DNA from: Eutreptiella sp. 'Long Island Sound 2002'
Taxonomy: Eukaryota; Euglenozoa; Euglenophyceae; Eutreptiales; Eutreptiaceae
Length of the DNA stretch: 64,000 bases
Assembly (NCBI GenBank): GCA_964036045.1
Contig: OZ038386.1
Coordinates: forward strand, 16,504,329-16,568,328
Direction: 5' to 3'
The notes under the pieces are model-generated. The model was not told the origin of the DNA. It searched no databases and saw only the letters and a program-made list of their open reading frames with translations. Shown here piece after piece: positions 35,467 to 45,213 of this stretch. Positions within the stretch are counted from its first letter, which is position 1; the number at the start of each line of letters is the position of its first letter. Position numbers and translations under genes: made by a program.

Positions 35467-36504
35467 ATGCTAGCGCCTGGTAAACCTGGACCTGGACCTA
35501 GCGCAGTACCTTCGGTGCCCTTACATGGGCCACTGGACCTGGTTGATGACTCGCTGGAGGGACTTCAGTCGGCATTCCGGGCCCTCTCAGTCGAGGAGGT
35601 GGACACCAACCCTGTGAAGAGAAAGAGGGAGAGAGAGAAGGATGCAGGAGAAAGCATGGCAGACAAAGGAGTAGACCATGAGCACGACCCGACGAGTGAG
35701 TCGACCTTCGAGGGCGCACCAAGCGCCTCTGGCCTCCACCCATCACCCTCTCCTACAACCACCACACTCCCAACTCCAGACCCAGCCGCTGCAACATCCA
35801 CACCCATAACCACCCCGCCTATGGCTGAGGGCATAGGCTTTACTGGTATGCCTACGTACCCTGCCTATGGTGTGGACCCATCTACCACTGCGTTTCCAGA
35901 GACAACTACTGCCAGTGAGCCAATGGCCTCTAGTTCTGAGCCGCGATGGTATGCGGCTGACTATCACCATCCTCTACCCACTACGGGAGCCTATGTGGAT
36001 GTTCCTGGGTATGCAACCCTGAGTGGGCTGAGGAGAGGCCCTGAGTCATGCGGGAGCAGGAGTAGAGGATCGGGGAGATCTTCCAACAGGTCCCTGACGC
36101 GGTCGGAGATCAATGAGGCACTCCGAGGAGCCACTTCTAAAATTTTTGGGGATCTCACTCAAGAGATTCGGGCTAAACTGGAGCCCCTGATTCCTCCCCA
36201 AGTGTCACCTACCGTCCTGGGAGTTTCACCCCACCGAGTACAAGCCAACCATCTGGTGGCGGGGTTGACAAACACCCTGGGGAGCCTGAGGAGCCGACCG
36301 ATGCCGACCCCTGCAGTGATACCGAGAAGCCCATTCATCCCAAGAACGGCCCAGCCTCCCTACAGCCATGTGGGGAATTCCACGAGAGCCGAGCTGGACC
36401 GGCTGGGGCTGACAGCCCTGAGGGCAATGGTTGACGTGGAGAAAGATGTCCTTGATTTATGCCCTAGATACTTTGATGAAATCCTGCAGGTTTTGAAGTT
36501 GTAA
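35467..36504 (+). CDS. Unassigned protein, about 345 aa, Pro/Ser/Thr-rich with a basic nuclear-type signal
   Basis: The open frame starts at ATG 35467 (a longer version with GTG at 35440 is also open) and ends at TAA 36502-36504. No known domain is recognised. Features seen: a Pro/Gly-rich start; an amphipathic stretch LDLVDDSLEGLQSAFRALSVEE; a basic KRKREREK cluster at about residues 50-57 that could act as a nuclear signal; and a long low-complexity Pro/Thr/Ser middle. The C-terminal part is helix-rich (DLTQEIRAKLEPL, ALRAMVDVEKDVLDL). It sits between two old repeats (32461 and 36603), so it may be the gag-like ORF of a retroelement rather than a host gene. Confidence 0.4.
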   Translation: MLAPGKPGPGPSAVPSVPLHGPLDLVDDSLEGLQSAFRALSVEEVDTNPVKRKREREKDAGESMADKGVDHEHDPTSESTFEGAPSASGLHPSPSPTTTTLPTPDPAAATSTPITTPPMAEGIGFTGMPTYPAYGVDPSTTAFPETTTASEPMASSSEPRWYAADYHHPLPTTGAYVDVPGYATLSGLRRGPESCGSRSRGSGRSSNRSLTRSEINEALRGATSKIFGDLTQEIRAKLEPLIPPQVSPTVLGVSPHRVQANHLVAGLTNTLGSLRSRPMPTPAVIPRSPFIPRTAQPPYSHVGNSTRAELDRLGLTALRAMVDVEKDVLDLCPRYFDEILQVLKL

Positions 36505-36602
36505 ACCCAAACCAAAGCAGCAAGTAGAGCAAGAACAGGATGTGGATCGAATCAATGATTGGTTTTGGAATCCAGTGTAACACAGAAGGGCTGCAGATAG
36601 AC

Positions 36603-37150
36603 AATGCAGGTTTATACACAAAGATTCAATCACAAATGGATAATACAAAGATTTTACATGAAAATTGGACTGACTCAGGCCTCCAAGATAGCAATAGGCA
36701 CTTCATGTGCACTCTTTTGGGTGAAATGGTGCTGGTTAAGAATGTGGGGCATAGATGTCAGGCCAATACAGAAAATGACTTGGCCAAGCAACTGAATTCA
36801 GAAACAGTTACAAAGTAGGACCACAATAAGTGGTGGAAACAATTGAGTATAGGGGTCTTGGGGTGGGAGACCACTAGGCTTAACCTCCAAGGCCTAAAGC
36901 ATGAAATGCCTATTTTATTTCGGTATATCCTCCATGAAGGAAGGTACCTCCGCTCAGTTGAGTGGTAGGGGTGAACTTCATGGGGGGCTAGGATCACAAC
37001 CCTAGTTACTTTGAGAAAGTGTACTTTGGGCTTCAAAAGAGAGATAAAAATACTTAAGTTAGTCTTAACATCAACAAAAGGGTTTTAAGGGGGGCTTGGC
37101 CTGGATCAAGGCCTCCAAGAAAGACATGGCAGTGACTTTTTCTTACTCCC
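36603..37150 (+). repeat. Dispersed repeat D, copy 2
   Basis: Collinear with 32461-33022. It starts just after the unassigned ORF and ends near TTTTTCTTACTCC, as copy 1 does. Confidence 0.75.
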
Positions 37151-37379
37151 CCCTGGTGTACTAGTTAGCTAAGCTAGTAGGACCAAGGAAAAAGGCTCAA
37201 ATATTCCCAAAATTACCTCAGAAAATGCATTAAACTTACTAAAAACATCCTCATCAGTTCATAGAAGCCTATCACACTGTAGGTACCCTCGAAAAACAGT
37301 GTAATGTACCGTGAATGATGTCCCTTCAATGGGGCATTCCTCAAAAGTCGCCAACGTGCGACGAAAACGTTTAGAAAAA

Positions 37380-37448
37380 ATTTGGGGGTAGTGGGGTTTG
37401 AACCCAGGACTCCCTCCCTAGAGCACATATGCTTGCCCACTAGGGTAC
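37380..37448 (-). repeat. tRNA-like segment (SINE head candidate) interrupted by the Ty3 element
   Basis: On the minus strand there is a B-box-like GTCCTGGGTTCAAACCCC, preceded by a hairpin AGCA-TATG-TGCT and an A-box-like TAGTGGGCAAGC. The GTCCTGGGTTCAA core is shared with 34815-34880. The 5' LTR begins at 37449, inside or at the edge of this repeat. Confidence 0.45.
37445..37448. repeat. Target-site duplication GTAC (left)
   Basis: GTAC immediately precedes the TG of the 5' LTR and is repeated right after the CA of the 3' LTR (54681-54684). Four bases are typical for integrase-mediated insertion, if on the short side for Ty3 elements. Confidence 0.8.
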
Positions 37449-40400
37449 TGAAGCGGTACCCAGAACCCCATGGCTAGGTTACGGCATACAACCGGTCTCC
37501 GGTCCACTAACCCCAAGTACGGAAGGGAAGACCGGTCTCCGGTCCACTAACCCCATGTACGGAAGGCGCCCGTTGACGCCCGGTGCGAGCCCGGCGGGAG
37601 CGCGTTCCGTGCCGTAAAGTCCCGCATCGGCAACCGATGCACCGCCAGCGGAGATTTATATATCAGAATATCAGGAATCAACAGGGTTTTATTTTCATAT
37701 TGTTTCCGTCAATTTTTACGCTTCCGTTCTGATATTCACTGTTTTGACTGCTGGCGGTTGGATCGCGACTTTACCGTAACCGCCAATTTAACTCTTAATA
37801 ATGGAAATTCTAGCGCTATCCGTGACGAAGGCTCTAAAGTCTTCAGCAACTGCATTGATGCATCCGCAATTTTCACATTCTACACTCGCAACCTTAATCC
37901 GAATTTTTCAGGATGTCGAAATCGGATTTTCGACTTCGACATCCCCGCACTTGATTTGACCTCTTTCGAGTGGACCTACGTGCTTCCCTATGCACGAATC
38001 AACTTTCCTTTTATCCTGCCCTCCATTTGTCTTAAAGATATGGGCAAAACAAAGTTGATTCGTGAGGCCACTTGTGAAGGTCATATCTCGTGTTGCTTGC
38101 GAGGAATGACAATAAGGAAACGTGGGATGTATTCACAATACTCCCGACGTAATTTAGGAAGCATCATATGCCTTGCGTCTCCACACGTGCGCGCTAGTGT
38201 AATGGATCATGGTCAAGAGGGTAGAGTTTGCGTTGTAACTCTATGGCCATGATATTGCGTGCGTTAAGATAACTTTCGAGTGTAGCGCGCGAGTGTTGGT
38301 GTTGCATAGGAACTCTCCTTGAGTTCCTATGAGCGATTGACACAAAGTTATGCCCTTGGAGGGGCATGACATATCGTGGGGGGAGCTACCTTTTTGGGCA
38401 ATATGGAGTATGTGCCTTGTGTTGTGTTGCGTGCCCATTTGGCGGGTCCATCGCTCCAAGCCAAGCCCGCCAATGGACCTCATATTGTGCAAGCCCCTTG
38501 TCCATACTCCCTACGATCAATTGCAAGCCTAACCTCCGTGAAGGGAAGCTTGTGTGGCGATCCCGAAGCGATGCGTTGGGAGCAAGGTGTGTGTTTTGCA
38601 ATTTTCCATATTTTCATGTGCCCACTTGGGAAGTAGCGCTCGTAACCTTTCAAAGCGCCCCAAGTGGAGCACATACGTGGAATCGAAGGTCATTGGTGTC
38701 AAGTCATTGTGTTTAGAAGGATTAGTTGATTGCACGATCCAAGCCGAAGATATTATAATATAATTGTGCGCCTTTCAAGGCACTTTTGTGTGTCTTTGTG
38801 CCAATTTTGCCGTTTTGGCCCGTCATGATGTCAAGTGGCGACCTTCTATCTCAACGTTGCGCTCAATTGACATCATGACCCAAGTATGTTATGAGGGTAC
38901 ATACTTCGGTGCCCAACATATCTTGGACCCGGCGAATAACTCCTCTTGGGCTTGGCATACCGTGGCCGCCATGTTGGCGATTTGGGACTATCCCAAGTCA
39001 TGGGCTCACTTGGCGACCCTGCCATTCCCAAAACCGGAGGAGTTGGGCAACACCCAAAAGACATGTTGGACACATATGACTTGATACCAATCCTATGGCA
39101 CACTCCGGTCCAAGTCGGGCATGTGCCTCATTTGCCCTAACCATGAGTGTGCGCATTTTTGACCATTTTGAGCAATTTTCCACTTTTGCTGCCCGCCGTG
39201 CACTATGTTGAGCCCACCCGTGCACGCCGGACGCATGGACCAATGGACCATATATGACATGGGTGTTATGTATATTGGTCCCCATGGTTCACACACCACG
39301 TGGGCGAAGCGGAGCAACCTTGGTCAAGGCGCTAGCCCAAAGTGAGTGTGGGCAATTTTGCCATTTTTGCATTTGTGGACCCAATTGGGATCGTCACCAC
39401 GCCAAGTAGCATGGAGATCTTTGAGAGCCAAGTGCAAGGGAGTCTTCGTTGGACTCCCGGTGGATCGCGTAGGGAATGGCGGATCCGATCTCCAAGCTGG
39501 CGTGGAGATATACTATTGGGAGCACCCCGAATTTTGGCTCATTTCGAGCAGCCGAAATGACCCCATTTTGGGACCCCAATTTCCCCCTTCCGTGTGGTCA
39601 ATTGGCGGCCCCATTTCTCTATGCCCACAGGGAGCCCGGACCTAACTCCAAGTTGTACACTCATATATAAGTCCTAGGTCCTGCCTCCTAACCTGTGAGC
39701 CATTGGCCTTGCCCTGGCCGGGCAAGCCGCGCGTGGGAATGATGCCAATTTTGGTGATTCTGGCATCATGACCCCACTTGATGAACACGTGGTGCCCTGA
39801 TGCCGGGACCTCAGAGGGAACCAGGTTGGGTGAGGGCTCCAGGGAGTTCGTACTCGAAGGGCATAGGGTCAGTTGCCTCGCCCCTACCTCTGGCGGGTCC
39901 GGACGAGGGGTCAATTTTGGAGATTTTGGAGTTAATTTCAGTTTGGGCTGAAACAGCCCATTTTCAGCTACCAACTCCTGAGGGATAATGGCGGGGCCAT
40001 ATCTCTGGCTCAGAGAGGAGTTGGGACCTGCCGTTAAGGGAGCATAGGGAGCCACTGTCGACTGGCCTTGGAGCCCATTGGTTCCCAGGAACTCGCCTGT
40101 GGCTGGGCGGGACACCCCCCCTATTGGCAGGGTTTCAGGGTCCGGACTGAGCAGGGCATGGGTTGTGTTTGAGCCCCCGCCCCCACCAGCCACTGGGAGG
40201 GTCGGACCTGGGATTGGGATATGAGTTGGGACTGAGTGTCTATTGTCCTGTGATGCCCTTACCCCAGTCCAGTCTTAACCCCATGTGTACATATCCTGAT
40301 GTGTTGTTGTACATACTTTTGTTCCCTCTTTGCAGAGTGGCAAGGATTCTGAAACGCTTTGTCACATGACACGAGCGTATTGATGCCCTTGTGAGCGTAG

Positions 40401-40472
40401 TGCTTTGCCTGCCTGCTCACTTGTGCGTGTCACCGCAGCGTCCCGTGGCCGGCCCCCCACGGGAACGCGTCA
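37449..40472 (+). mobile_element. 5' LTR of Ty3/Gypsy chromovirus (3,024 bp)
   Basis: Starts TGAAGCGGTACC and ends GAACGCGTCA, with TG...CA termini and short imperfect terminal inversion (TGAAGCG/CGCGTCA). Identical in length to 51657-54680 at a constant offset of 14,208. About 30 scattered substitutions were noticed, that is roughly 99% identity. Near the 5' end an imperfect tandem duplication (about 37491-37570) repeats ACCGGTCTCCGGTCCACTAA. ORFs inside the LTR (for example 37758-38252) are preserved in both copies only because the copies are young. Confidence 0.95.
39664..39670 (+). promoter_or_regulatory. LTR TATA box (5' LTR)
   Basis: TATATAA within CTCATATATAAGTCC, about 800 bases before the LTR end. 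It is conserved at 53872-53878 in the other LTR and suits a U3 promoter with a long R-U5. Confidence 0.5.
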
Positions 40473-40895
40473 AAAGCGTTTCACCGCCGCGGGGTTACCC
40501 AGCCCTCGCGTTCCACTCGGGGCCACCAACCCCGAGCAGCGCGGCGCAGCTCGCAGCTCGCAGCGCAGCGCAGCGGCTCGCAGCGCAGCGCAGCGGCTCG
40601 GAGCGCCACCCAGCGACAGCGCCGGGTTCGTCACGGAGCAAGCAGAGCCGTCCAGAGCATCGCCCTGACCGCGCCGCGACCGTGAAGGAAGTGGACTGAC
40701 CAGGACTCCTGCATCAGCGGGTCCCATCGGCCGACCAGCAAGGCCGCGTCAACCACCTCCACAACCACCGGCTGACCAGCACCAGCCGCACTCCCAGCCC
40801 AGTGCTGCAGCACCCGCCTGAACAACCACCACCAGTTCGTTGAGTGGAACGAGTGCACACCAAGGACCTCAAGACCAAGTACGCCCCCCGCTGCC
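40473..40895 (+). other. Ty3 5' leader
   Basis: Runs from the LTR end to the gag ATG. The bases right after CA (AAAGCGTTTCACC) do not match a primer-binding site that I can assign to a tRNA. A tandem CAGCGCAGCGGCTCG-type repeat lies at about 40545-40602. Confidence 0.7.
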
Positions 40896-43800
40896 ATGGT
40901 AAACTGGCAAGAAGCAGGTAGGACGTGGCCGCGGCCCCACCCCCATGCAGCGCACCTACTGCGTGGGTTGGTTTGGGACCAGCACTACCGCCACAGCCAC
41001 CCCCAGTGCGAAGGCGGCATGCCGGGGAGCTTCGAGCTCCGCACGGACATCGCCCCCGACCGCCTGCAGGCCGTGGAGGACTGGCTGCGGGCGGAAGGGT
41101 TCGCCTTCCGCTTCCAGCAGAGGCGCTGGAGGACGTGGACCCGGCCGGACAGGCCCGGCGAAGGCCTGCGTCCCGACGAGATTGAGGAGGACGAGATGCC
41201 CAACGAGTACCCGTCGGGCGCCTCGATCAACGTCTCCATGTGGGACATGATTGAGAAGAACTTCCCGGAACCGGGGAGCGAGCGCAGGCTGCAGGGCAGC
41301 AGCAGCGCGTCTCCGGGGAAGGAGAAGCGGTCCGCCAGGGACAGGAAGCGGGACCGGAAGTGGCGGGAGTACCAGGAGTCCCTGGCCGCCGAAGCCGCCC
41401 AAGGCGCCAAGGGCGGAACCCCAGCCCCCAGTCCCCAACGGGCCCATGGTGGTCATCACCCCGGCCACGCCACCCTCGGCGACTTCATCCAAGTCGCCAG
41501 GCAGACCAAGGCCAAGCCCCGTCCGCTGCTCCTGAGGCCCCAGCAGGCCCCAGCAGGCCCCAGCAGCGACGTGGAGTCGGCCCACCACGGGAGGATGCCG
41601 GCCGACCAGGCCAGCTCCAGCAGCAGCGTCGCTCCCGACAGGGACGTGGCGCGCGCCTGTGAGCGCGCCTGTGGGGTGCCCTGCAACCTTCGGGTTGCCC
41701 GACAACGGGCCAGGCAGCACAGCGCTGCCGTGGAGGGCGCCGGCGGCATCGCCCAGGAGGAGGCTGCGGAGTGGGCGCATGGCATGGCCATCCACGCCCA
41801 GACTGTGGCGGCCATTGCGGCCGGACTCACGGCCGTAGCCGCCCATGGGGCAGCGACTGCCCAGGTCAACGGTGAGTCGGCGGCAGCCGACGAGGAAGCC
41901 CGCCTGACGCAGGAGGCCATTGCCTGCAAGGAGGCCGAGGTGAGGGCGCTGGAAGAGGCGCTTGCCCAAGGGAGGGCAAAGAAGGAGGCGGAGGAAAGGG
42001 CCCACGCCGAAGCGACGGCTAAGGCCCAGGCGGACGCCGCCAAGAAGGACGCCATCGAGGCCGCGCGACGGAAGGTCGCTGAGGAGAAGGCCAAGACGGA
42101 GGCGGAGCTGGCGGCGTTGGAAGCGCAGAAGGCGCGGCTGCAGCAGGCCCGGGAAGCCGAGGCGGCTCGTGCTCGGGAGGAAGCCGAAGTGCGGGCTGCC
42201 GCAGCCACCGCCGCCGCAATGGAGGAGGCAGAGGCCAAACTCCGCCTCGAGACTCCCCCGGGAGGATCACGAGTGGAGACCCTTCGAAAGCTTTTCGAAG
42301 GGGACGCCTCCTCCAAGATGACGCTGGATGAGGCGGACACGGGCAGCAGTGGGAGCAGTGGCCCCACCGCCCATCGACGGAGGAAGGGCAAGGGGAAGAC
42401 CCCCGAGAGGCCGCGGAGGCCAGCAGGTGGACACCCACACGACAGTGACCCCTTCTTCACCGCCAGTGACGGGGATGAACGAGGCCGCCGACATCGCCAA
42501 GTGGTGGCTTGGACGGGCGGAGGCGGCGGAGACGTCCCCATGGAACCGGAAGGTGAGGGTGAGGATCTCCCTCCTCCCTACCGGAGCTCGGAGTCTTCCG
42601 AGACCGAGACGCCCAGGTGGGGCGACATGGACGAGGATGACGACATGGACTTCGGCATCACGAAGAAGCTCCCATCCTCGGACCCACCGAGGCGACCCGG
42701 CGGAGACCCACCGGGACCCCCTGGCGGAGGACCATCAGGACCCCCTGGAGGACGCCCACCAAGTGGACCCCCTGGAGGTGGACCACCGGGCGGGGGAGGA
42801 CCTCCTGGACCGGGCGGACCCGGCGGAGGCCCTCCTGGAGGACCCCCTGGGTACCCCGACGACCCACCAGGGAACGGCGACCCGGATACCATCTGGCGGT
42901 GGATTGTCTACCTCCGCAGGAGGGTCTTTTTCCTCGAGTGCGAGGTAGACACGGGCAAGGGCGAGATGATTCGCATCTCCGAGGTCGCCGCGCGCGCGCA
43001 GAGAGAGCTGGACATCGCCAGGGCCGAGACCAGGCAGCTGAACACGGTCATCAGCGGCCTGCAGCAGAGGCTGGACGCGCTGGAGGCCCGTGGGAGCGTC
43101 GGCAGCGACCACCCACCCCTGGAGTCTGGCTCGTCGGACGACGGCTGGGGACCCGGACCAGGTCCAGGCAGACCCCACGCCCCCGGCGGAGCCCCCAGGA
43201 GTCGCCCCAGCGCCAGTGCCCCCTCTCTCACCGCCCCCTCTCACCACAGCGCGGGCCGCCGCAACGAACGCGTGCCGCCCGGCAGTGGCAGTGGGGATTG
43301 GCGTGATGAGTGGCTCAGCGCGGAGTACCGCAACCGCCGTGCTCCACCGCGGACACCGGTACGCCCCCGGCGCCCCGCACCAGCCCCTGGGCCAGTCCCA
43401 ATGGCTGGTGGACGTTATGGTGGACTCAGGGATGAGGTCCCCAGAGGAGACGTGGTGTGGGATGTCGGCGAAGGTGAGGACCTGGACCTGGACCTGGAGG
43501 AGTTCGACATCAGCCCGCCGCGTTGTGTACGACGGGAGGCCGCTGAACGCAGCCGCCGGCGCCGTGATGAGGATGCGTACATGGAAGGAGTACGGCGTGA
43601 ACATCTAGGTTCAGCGTACATGGAGGAACCACGGCGTAGCCACAGGGATTCCATGGAGGAGATGGACGTGGCGGCCGTGGGAGTCCGTGGGCGAGGCCGA
43701 TGGGAACCTCGGTCGACCTCGCGGCCGGCATTCATGGTCTCTAAGGCCGCGGATGCCGCCGTGTGGGAAGACTTGAAGGACATCAAGCCCCCCATGTACG

Positions 43801-44069
43801 ATGGCAACCCCCTCAACATCGACCGCTTCTTGGAGAAGCTGGACGATTGGGGGCTGACCGTCACTGAAGACCTGCCTCCCGCGGATGCGGAGAGATATGT
43901 CTTCAGACGGTTCAGGTACCGCCTGCCGGAAGCTCGGAGAGCTATACTTCGTGGCGACCAAGGAGGGGAGAATCAAGACCCTCAAGGAAGCCAAGAAGTG
44001 GCTCAACGAGCAGGAGCGGGTGGACGCTCCGCAGTTGGCGGCCAAGCGCTGGAAGTCCATCAAGCTTGA
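40896..44069 (+). CDS. gag: Ty3/Gypsy Gag, N-terminal and first capsid part (frameshifted)
   Basis: ATG 40896 sits in a strong context (GCCATGG). The frame is open for 1,057 codons, but homology to capsid leaves it near 43935. Domains in order: an N-terminal part of about 330 residues of unknown role; a long Ala/Glu/Lys/Arg coiled coil (about residues 335-450); an acidic/low-complexity linker; a Pro/Gly collagen-like tract (about 598-660; 42690-42870); and a second short coiled coil (about 680-730). Then comes the start of the capsid (PPMYDGNPLNIDRFLEKLDD at about residue 961). This is far longer than the usual 300-500-residue Ty3 gag. The capsid continues in the +1 frame (next entry), so one indel, or less likely a programmed shift, separates the halves. 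Confidence 0.85.
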   Translation: MVNWQEAGRTWPRPHPHAAHLLRGLVWDQHYRHSHPQCEGGMPGSFELRTDIAPDRLQAVEDWLRAEGFAFRFQQRRWRTWTRPDRPGEGLRPDEIEEDEMPNEYPSGASINVSMWDMIEKNFPEPGSERRLQGSSSASPGKEKRSARDRKRDRKWREYQESLAAEAAQGAKGGTPAPSPQRAHGGHHPGHATLGDFIQVARQTKAKPRPLLLRPQQAPAGPSSDVESAHHGRMPADQASSSSSVAPDRDVARACERACGVPCNLRVARQRARQHSAAVEGAGGIAQEEAAEWAHGMAIHAQTVAAIAAGLTAVAAHGAATAQVNGESAAADEEARLTQEAIACKEAEVRALEEALAQGRAKKEAEERAHAEATAKAQADAAKKDAIEAARRKVAEEKAKTEAELAALEAQKARLQQAREAEAARAREEAEVRAAAATAAAMEEAEAKLRLETPPGGSRVETLRKLFEGDASSKMTLDEADTGSSGSSGPTAHRRRKGKGKTPERPRRPAGGHPHDSDPFFTASDGDERGRRHRQVVAWTGGGGGDVPMEPEGEGEDLPPPYRSSESSETETPRWGDMDEDDDMDFGITKKLPSSDPPRRPGGDPPGPPGGGPSGPPGGRPPSGPPGGGPPGGGGPPGPGGPGGGPPGGPPGYPDDPPGNGDPDTIWRWIVYLRRRVFFLECEVDTGKGEMIRISEVAARAQRELDIARAETRQLNTVISGLQQRLDALEARGSVGSDHPPLESGSSDDGWGPGPGPGRPHAPGGAPRSRPSASAPSLTAPSHHSAGRRNERVPPGSGSGDWRDEWLSAEYRNRRAPPRTPVRPRRPAPAPGPVPMAGGRYGGLRDEVPRGDVVWDVGEGEDLDLDLEEFDISPPRCVRREAAERSRRRRDEDAYMEGVRREHLGSAYMEEPRRSHRDSMEEMDVAAVGVRGRGRWEPRSTSRPAFMVSKAADAAVWEDLKDIKPPMYDGNPLNIDRFLEKLDDWGLTVTEDLPPADAERYVFRRFRYRLPEARRAILRGDQGGENQDPQGSQEVAQRAGAGGRSAVGGQALEVHQA

Positions 44070-45213
44070 GCATGATGGACGGGAGATCCGCCTACGAGAT
44101 TGGCGAGACTTCCGAGGGAAATACACCCTCTTCCGCCGCAACGTGGAGGATTGGAACGAGGGTGACGAGCAGGCTCGCCTGCTCTCCATGCTGCCGGAAG
44201 CATGGATCAAGAGGGTCACCAAGGAGGACTCCAAGAGGGCCAAGTCCAACCACACGGTCAAGATGATGCTCCCCAAAGAGTATCATACGAACGTGGTGGC
44301 TTGGACGAGGAAGAACGTGGCCCGGGATGTCAAACGGCACTCCCTGCGGAACGCTCTCCTCATCACCGTCTCGGGCGATCGCGAGAAGACCGCGATGTGG
44401 CGCCTTGACGAGTGTGAGTTGAGCGGCCAGACCATCCGTCTGCAGCCCATCCCGGCGCGGATGAGCTGCGATGAGATCCTGGAGTGGGTTGGCGAGGGAG
44501 TACTCAAGGAGTACCGAAACCTCCACCACACCCGCGGGTTGAGGCCCGGCGACCGCGACGTCAACTACGTTGGCGAGGGACCTGGCGGGGAAGCTGCCAT
44601 GGACCCAGCGGGAGCCGACGGCGATGAGACTCTCGTCGACGATGACGACGACGATGAGCCCGCCAAGGTGGCCGTTTGTGCCTTCGTGGCCAAGAACCTG
44701 AGCGCGGGGAGCAAACCGGGAAACTGGAAGCCCCTGCAGCAGGGTTGGAGGAAGCAGGAGAAGAGAGACCCTCGCCGCATTGGCGACCCTCCGCTGTCCT
44801 TTGGGGAGTTCATACGAGCTCACCCTCAGGGCTGTTTCGTGTGTTATGGGAGGAAGCGAGGCTTCAACCATGACCACCGAACATGCCCCGTCCACAAGGC
44901 CGACACGGAGGATTACAAGAAGGCGCACGGGTCGAAGAAGCGTGCGCCCGCGGGTATCCGGGAAGCCAAGGTGGAGGTGGACAGGGACGAGCTCTCCAAG
45001 CTGGTGTCGCAGGGGACCGAGTTGGCCAAGGAGATCCAGGAGATCAAGAGGAACTGGGTCCCCAGGTCGGACAACAAGAACAAGGAGAACAACCAGAATG
45101 ACCAGAACAAGGACAAGGACAAGAACAAGGGTAAGAAAGGGGGAAGGAAGAAGGGCGTCAACGAGGTTGATGCGGAGGAGAACACCCCTTCCTCCACAAC
45201 CGACGCCCCCTAG
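43885..45213 (+). CDS. gag: Ty3/Gypsy Gag, C-terminal capsid and nucleocapsid part, ends at TAG before pol
   Basis: Open in the same frame as pol. Homologous sequence takes over near 43935 (ELYFVATKEGRIKTL) and continues through the capsid helices (WRDFRGKYTLFRRNVEDWN, LLSMLPEAWIKRVTKED). A zinc knuckle CX2CX8HX4C is visible at 44833-44886 (CFVC...HDHRTC). The end is basic and Lys/Asn-rich (nucleic-acid binding) and then stops at TAG 45211-45213. The upstream ATG at 43885 is probably not a true start; this part belongs to the ORF that begins at 40896. Confidence 0.85.
   Translation: MRRDMSSDGSGTACRKLGELYFVATKEGRIKTLKEAKKWLNEQERVDAPQLAAKRWKSIKLEHDGREIRLRDWRDFRGKYTLFRRNVEDWNEGDEQARLLSMLPEAWIKRVTKEDSKRAKSNHTVKMMLPKEYHTNVVAWTRKNVARDVKRHSLRNALLITVSGDREKTAMWRLDECELSGQTIRLQPIPARMSCDEILEWVGEGVLKEYRNLHHTRGLRPGDRDVNYVGEGPGGEAAMDPAGADGDETLVDDDDDDEPAKVAVCAFVAKNLSAGSKPGNWKPLQQGWRKQEKRDPRRIGDPPLSFGEFIRAHPQGCFVCYGRKRGFNHDHRTCPVHKADTEDYKKAHGSKKRAPAGIREAKVEVDRDELSKLVSQGTELAKEIQEIKRNWVPRSDNKNKENNQNDQNKDKDKNKGKKGGRKKGVNEVDAEENTPSSTTDAP
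45211..45213 (+). promoter_or_regulatory. In-frame TAG separating gag and pol: candidate stop-codon readthrough site
   Basis: CCC-TAG-CGG. The frame is open on both sides. Downstream the first in-frame ATG is at 45751, after the protease Asp-Thr-Gly (45646-45654), so pol cannot start its own complete product. A stop followed by CGG is one of the known leaky contexts in plant-virus readthrough (mostly documented with UGA). Confidence 0.6.

Noticed and set aside
37758-38252. 164-codon ORF present in both LTRs
   Set aside because: The LTR copies are about 99% identical, so sharing an ORF is not evidence of selection; no known domain.
40473-40490. Primer-binding site after the 5' LTR
   Set aside because: The sequence does not match the 3' end of any tRNA I can name; it may use a rare or organism-specific tRNA or another priming mode.
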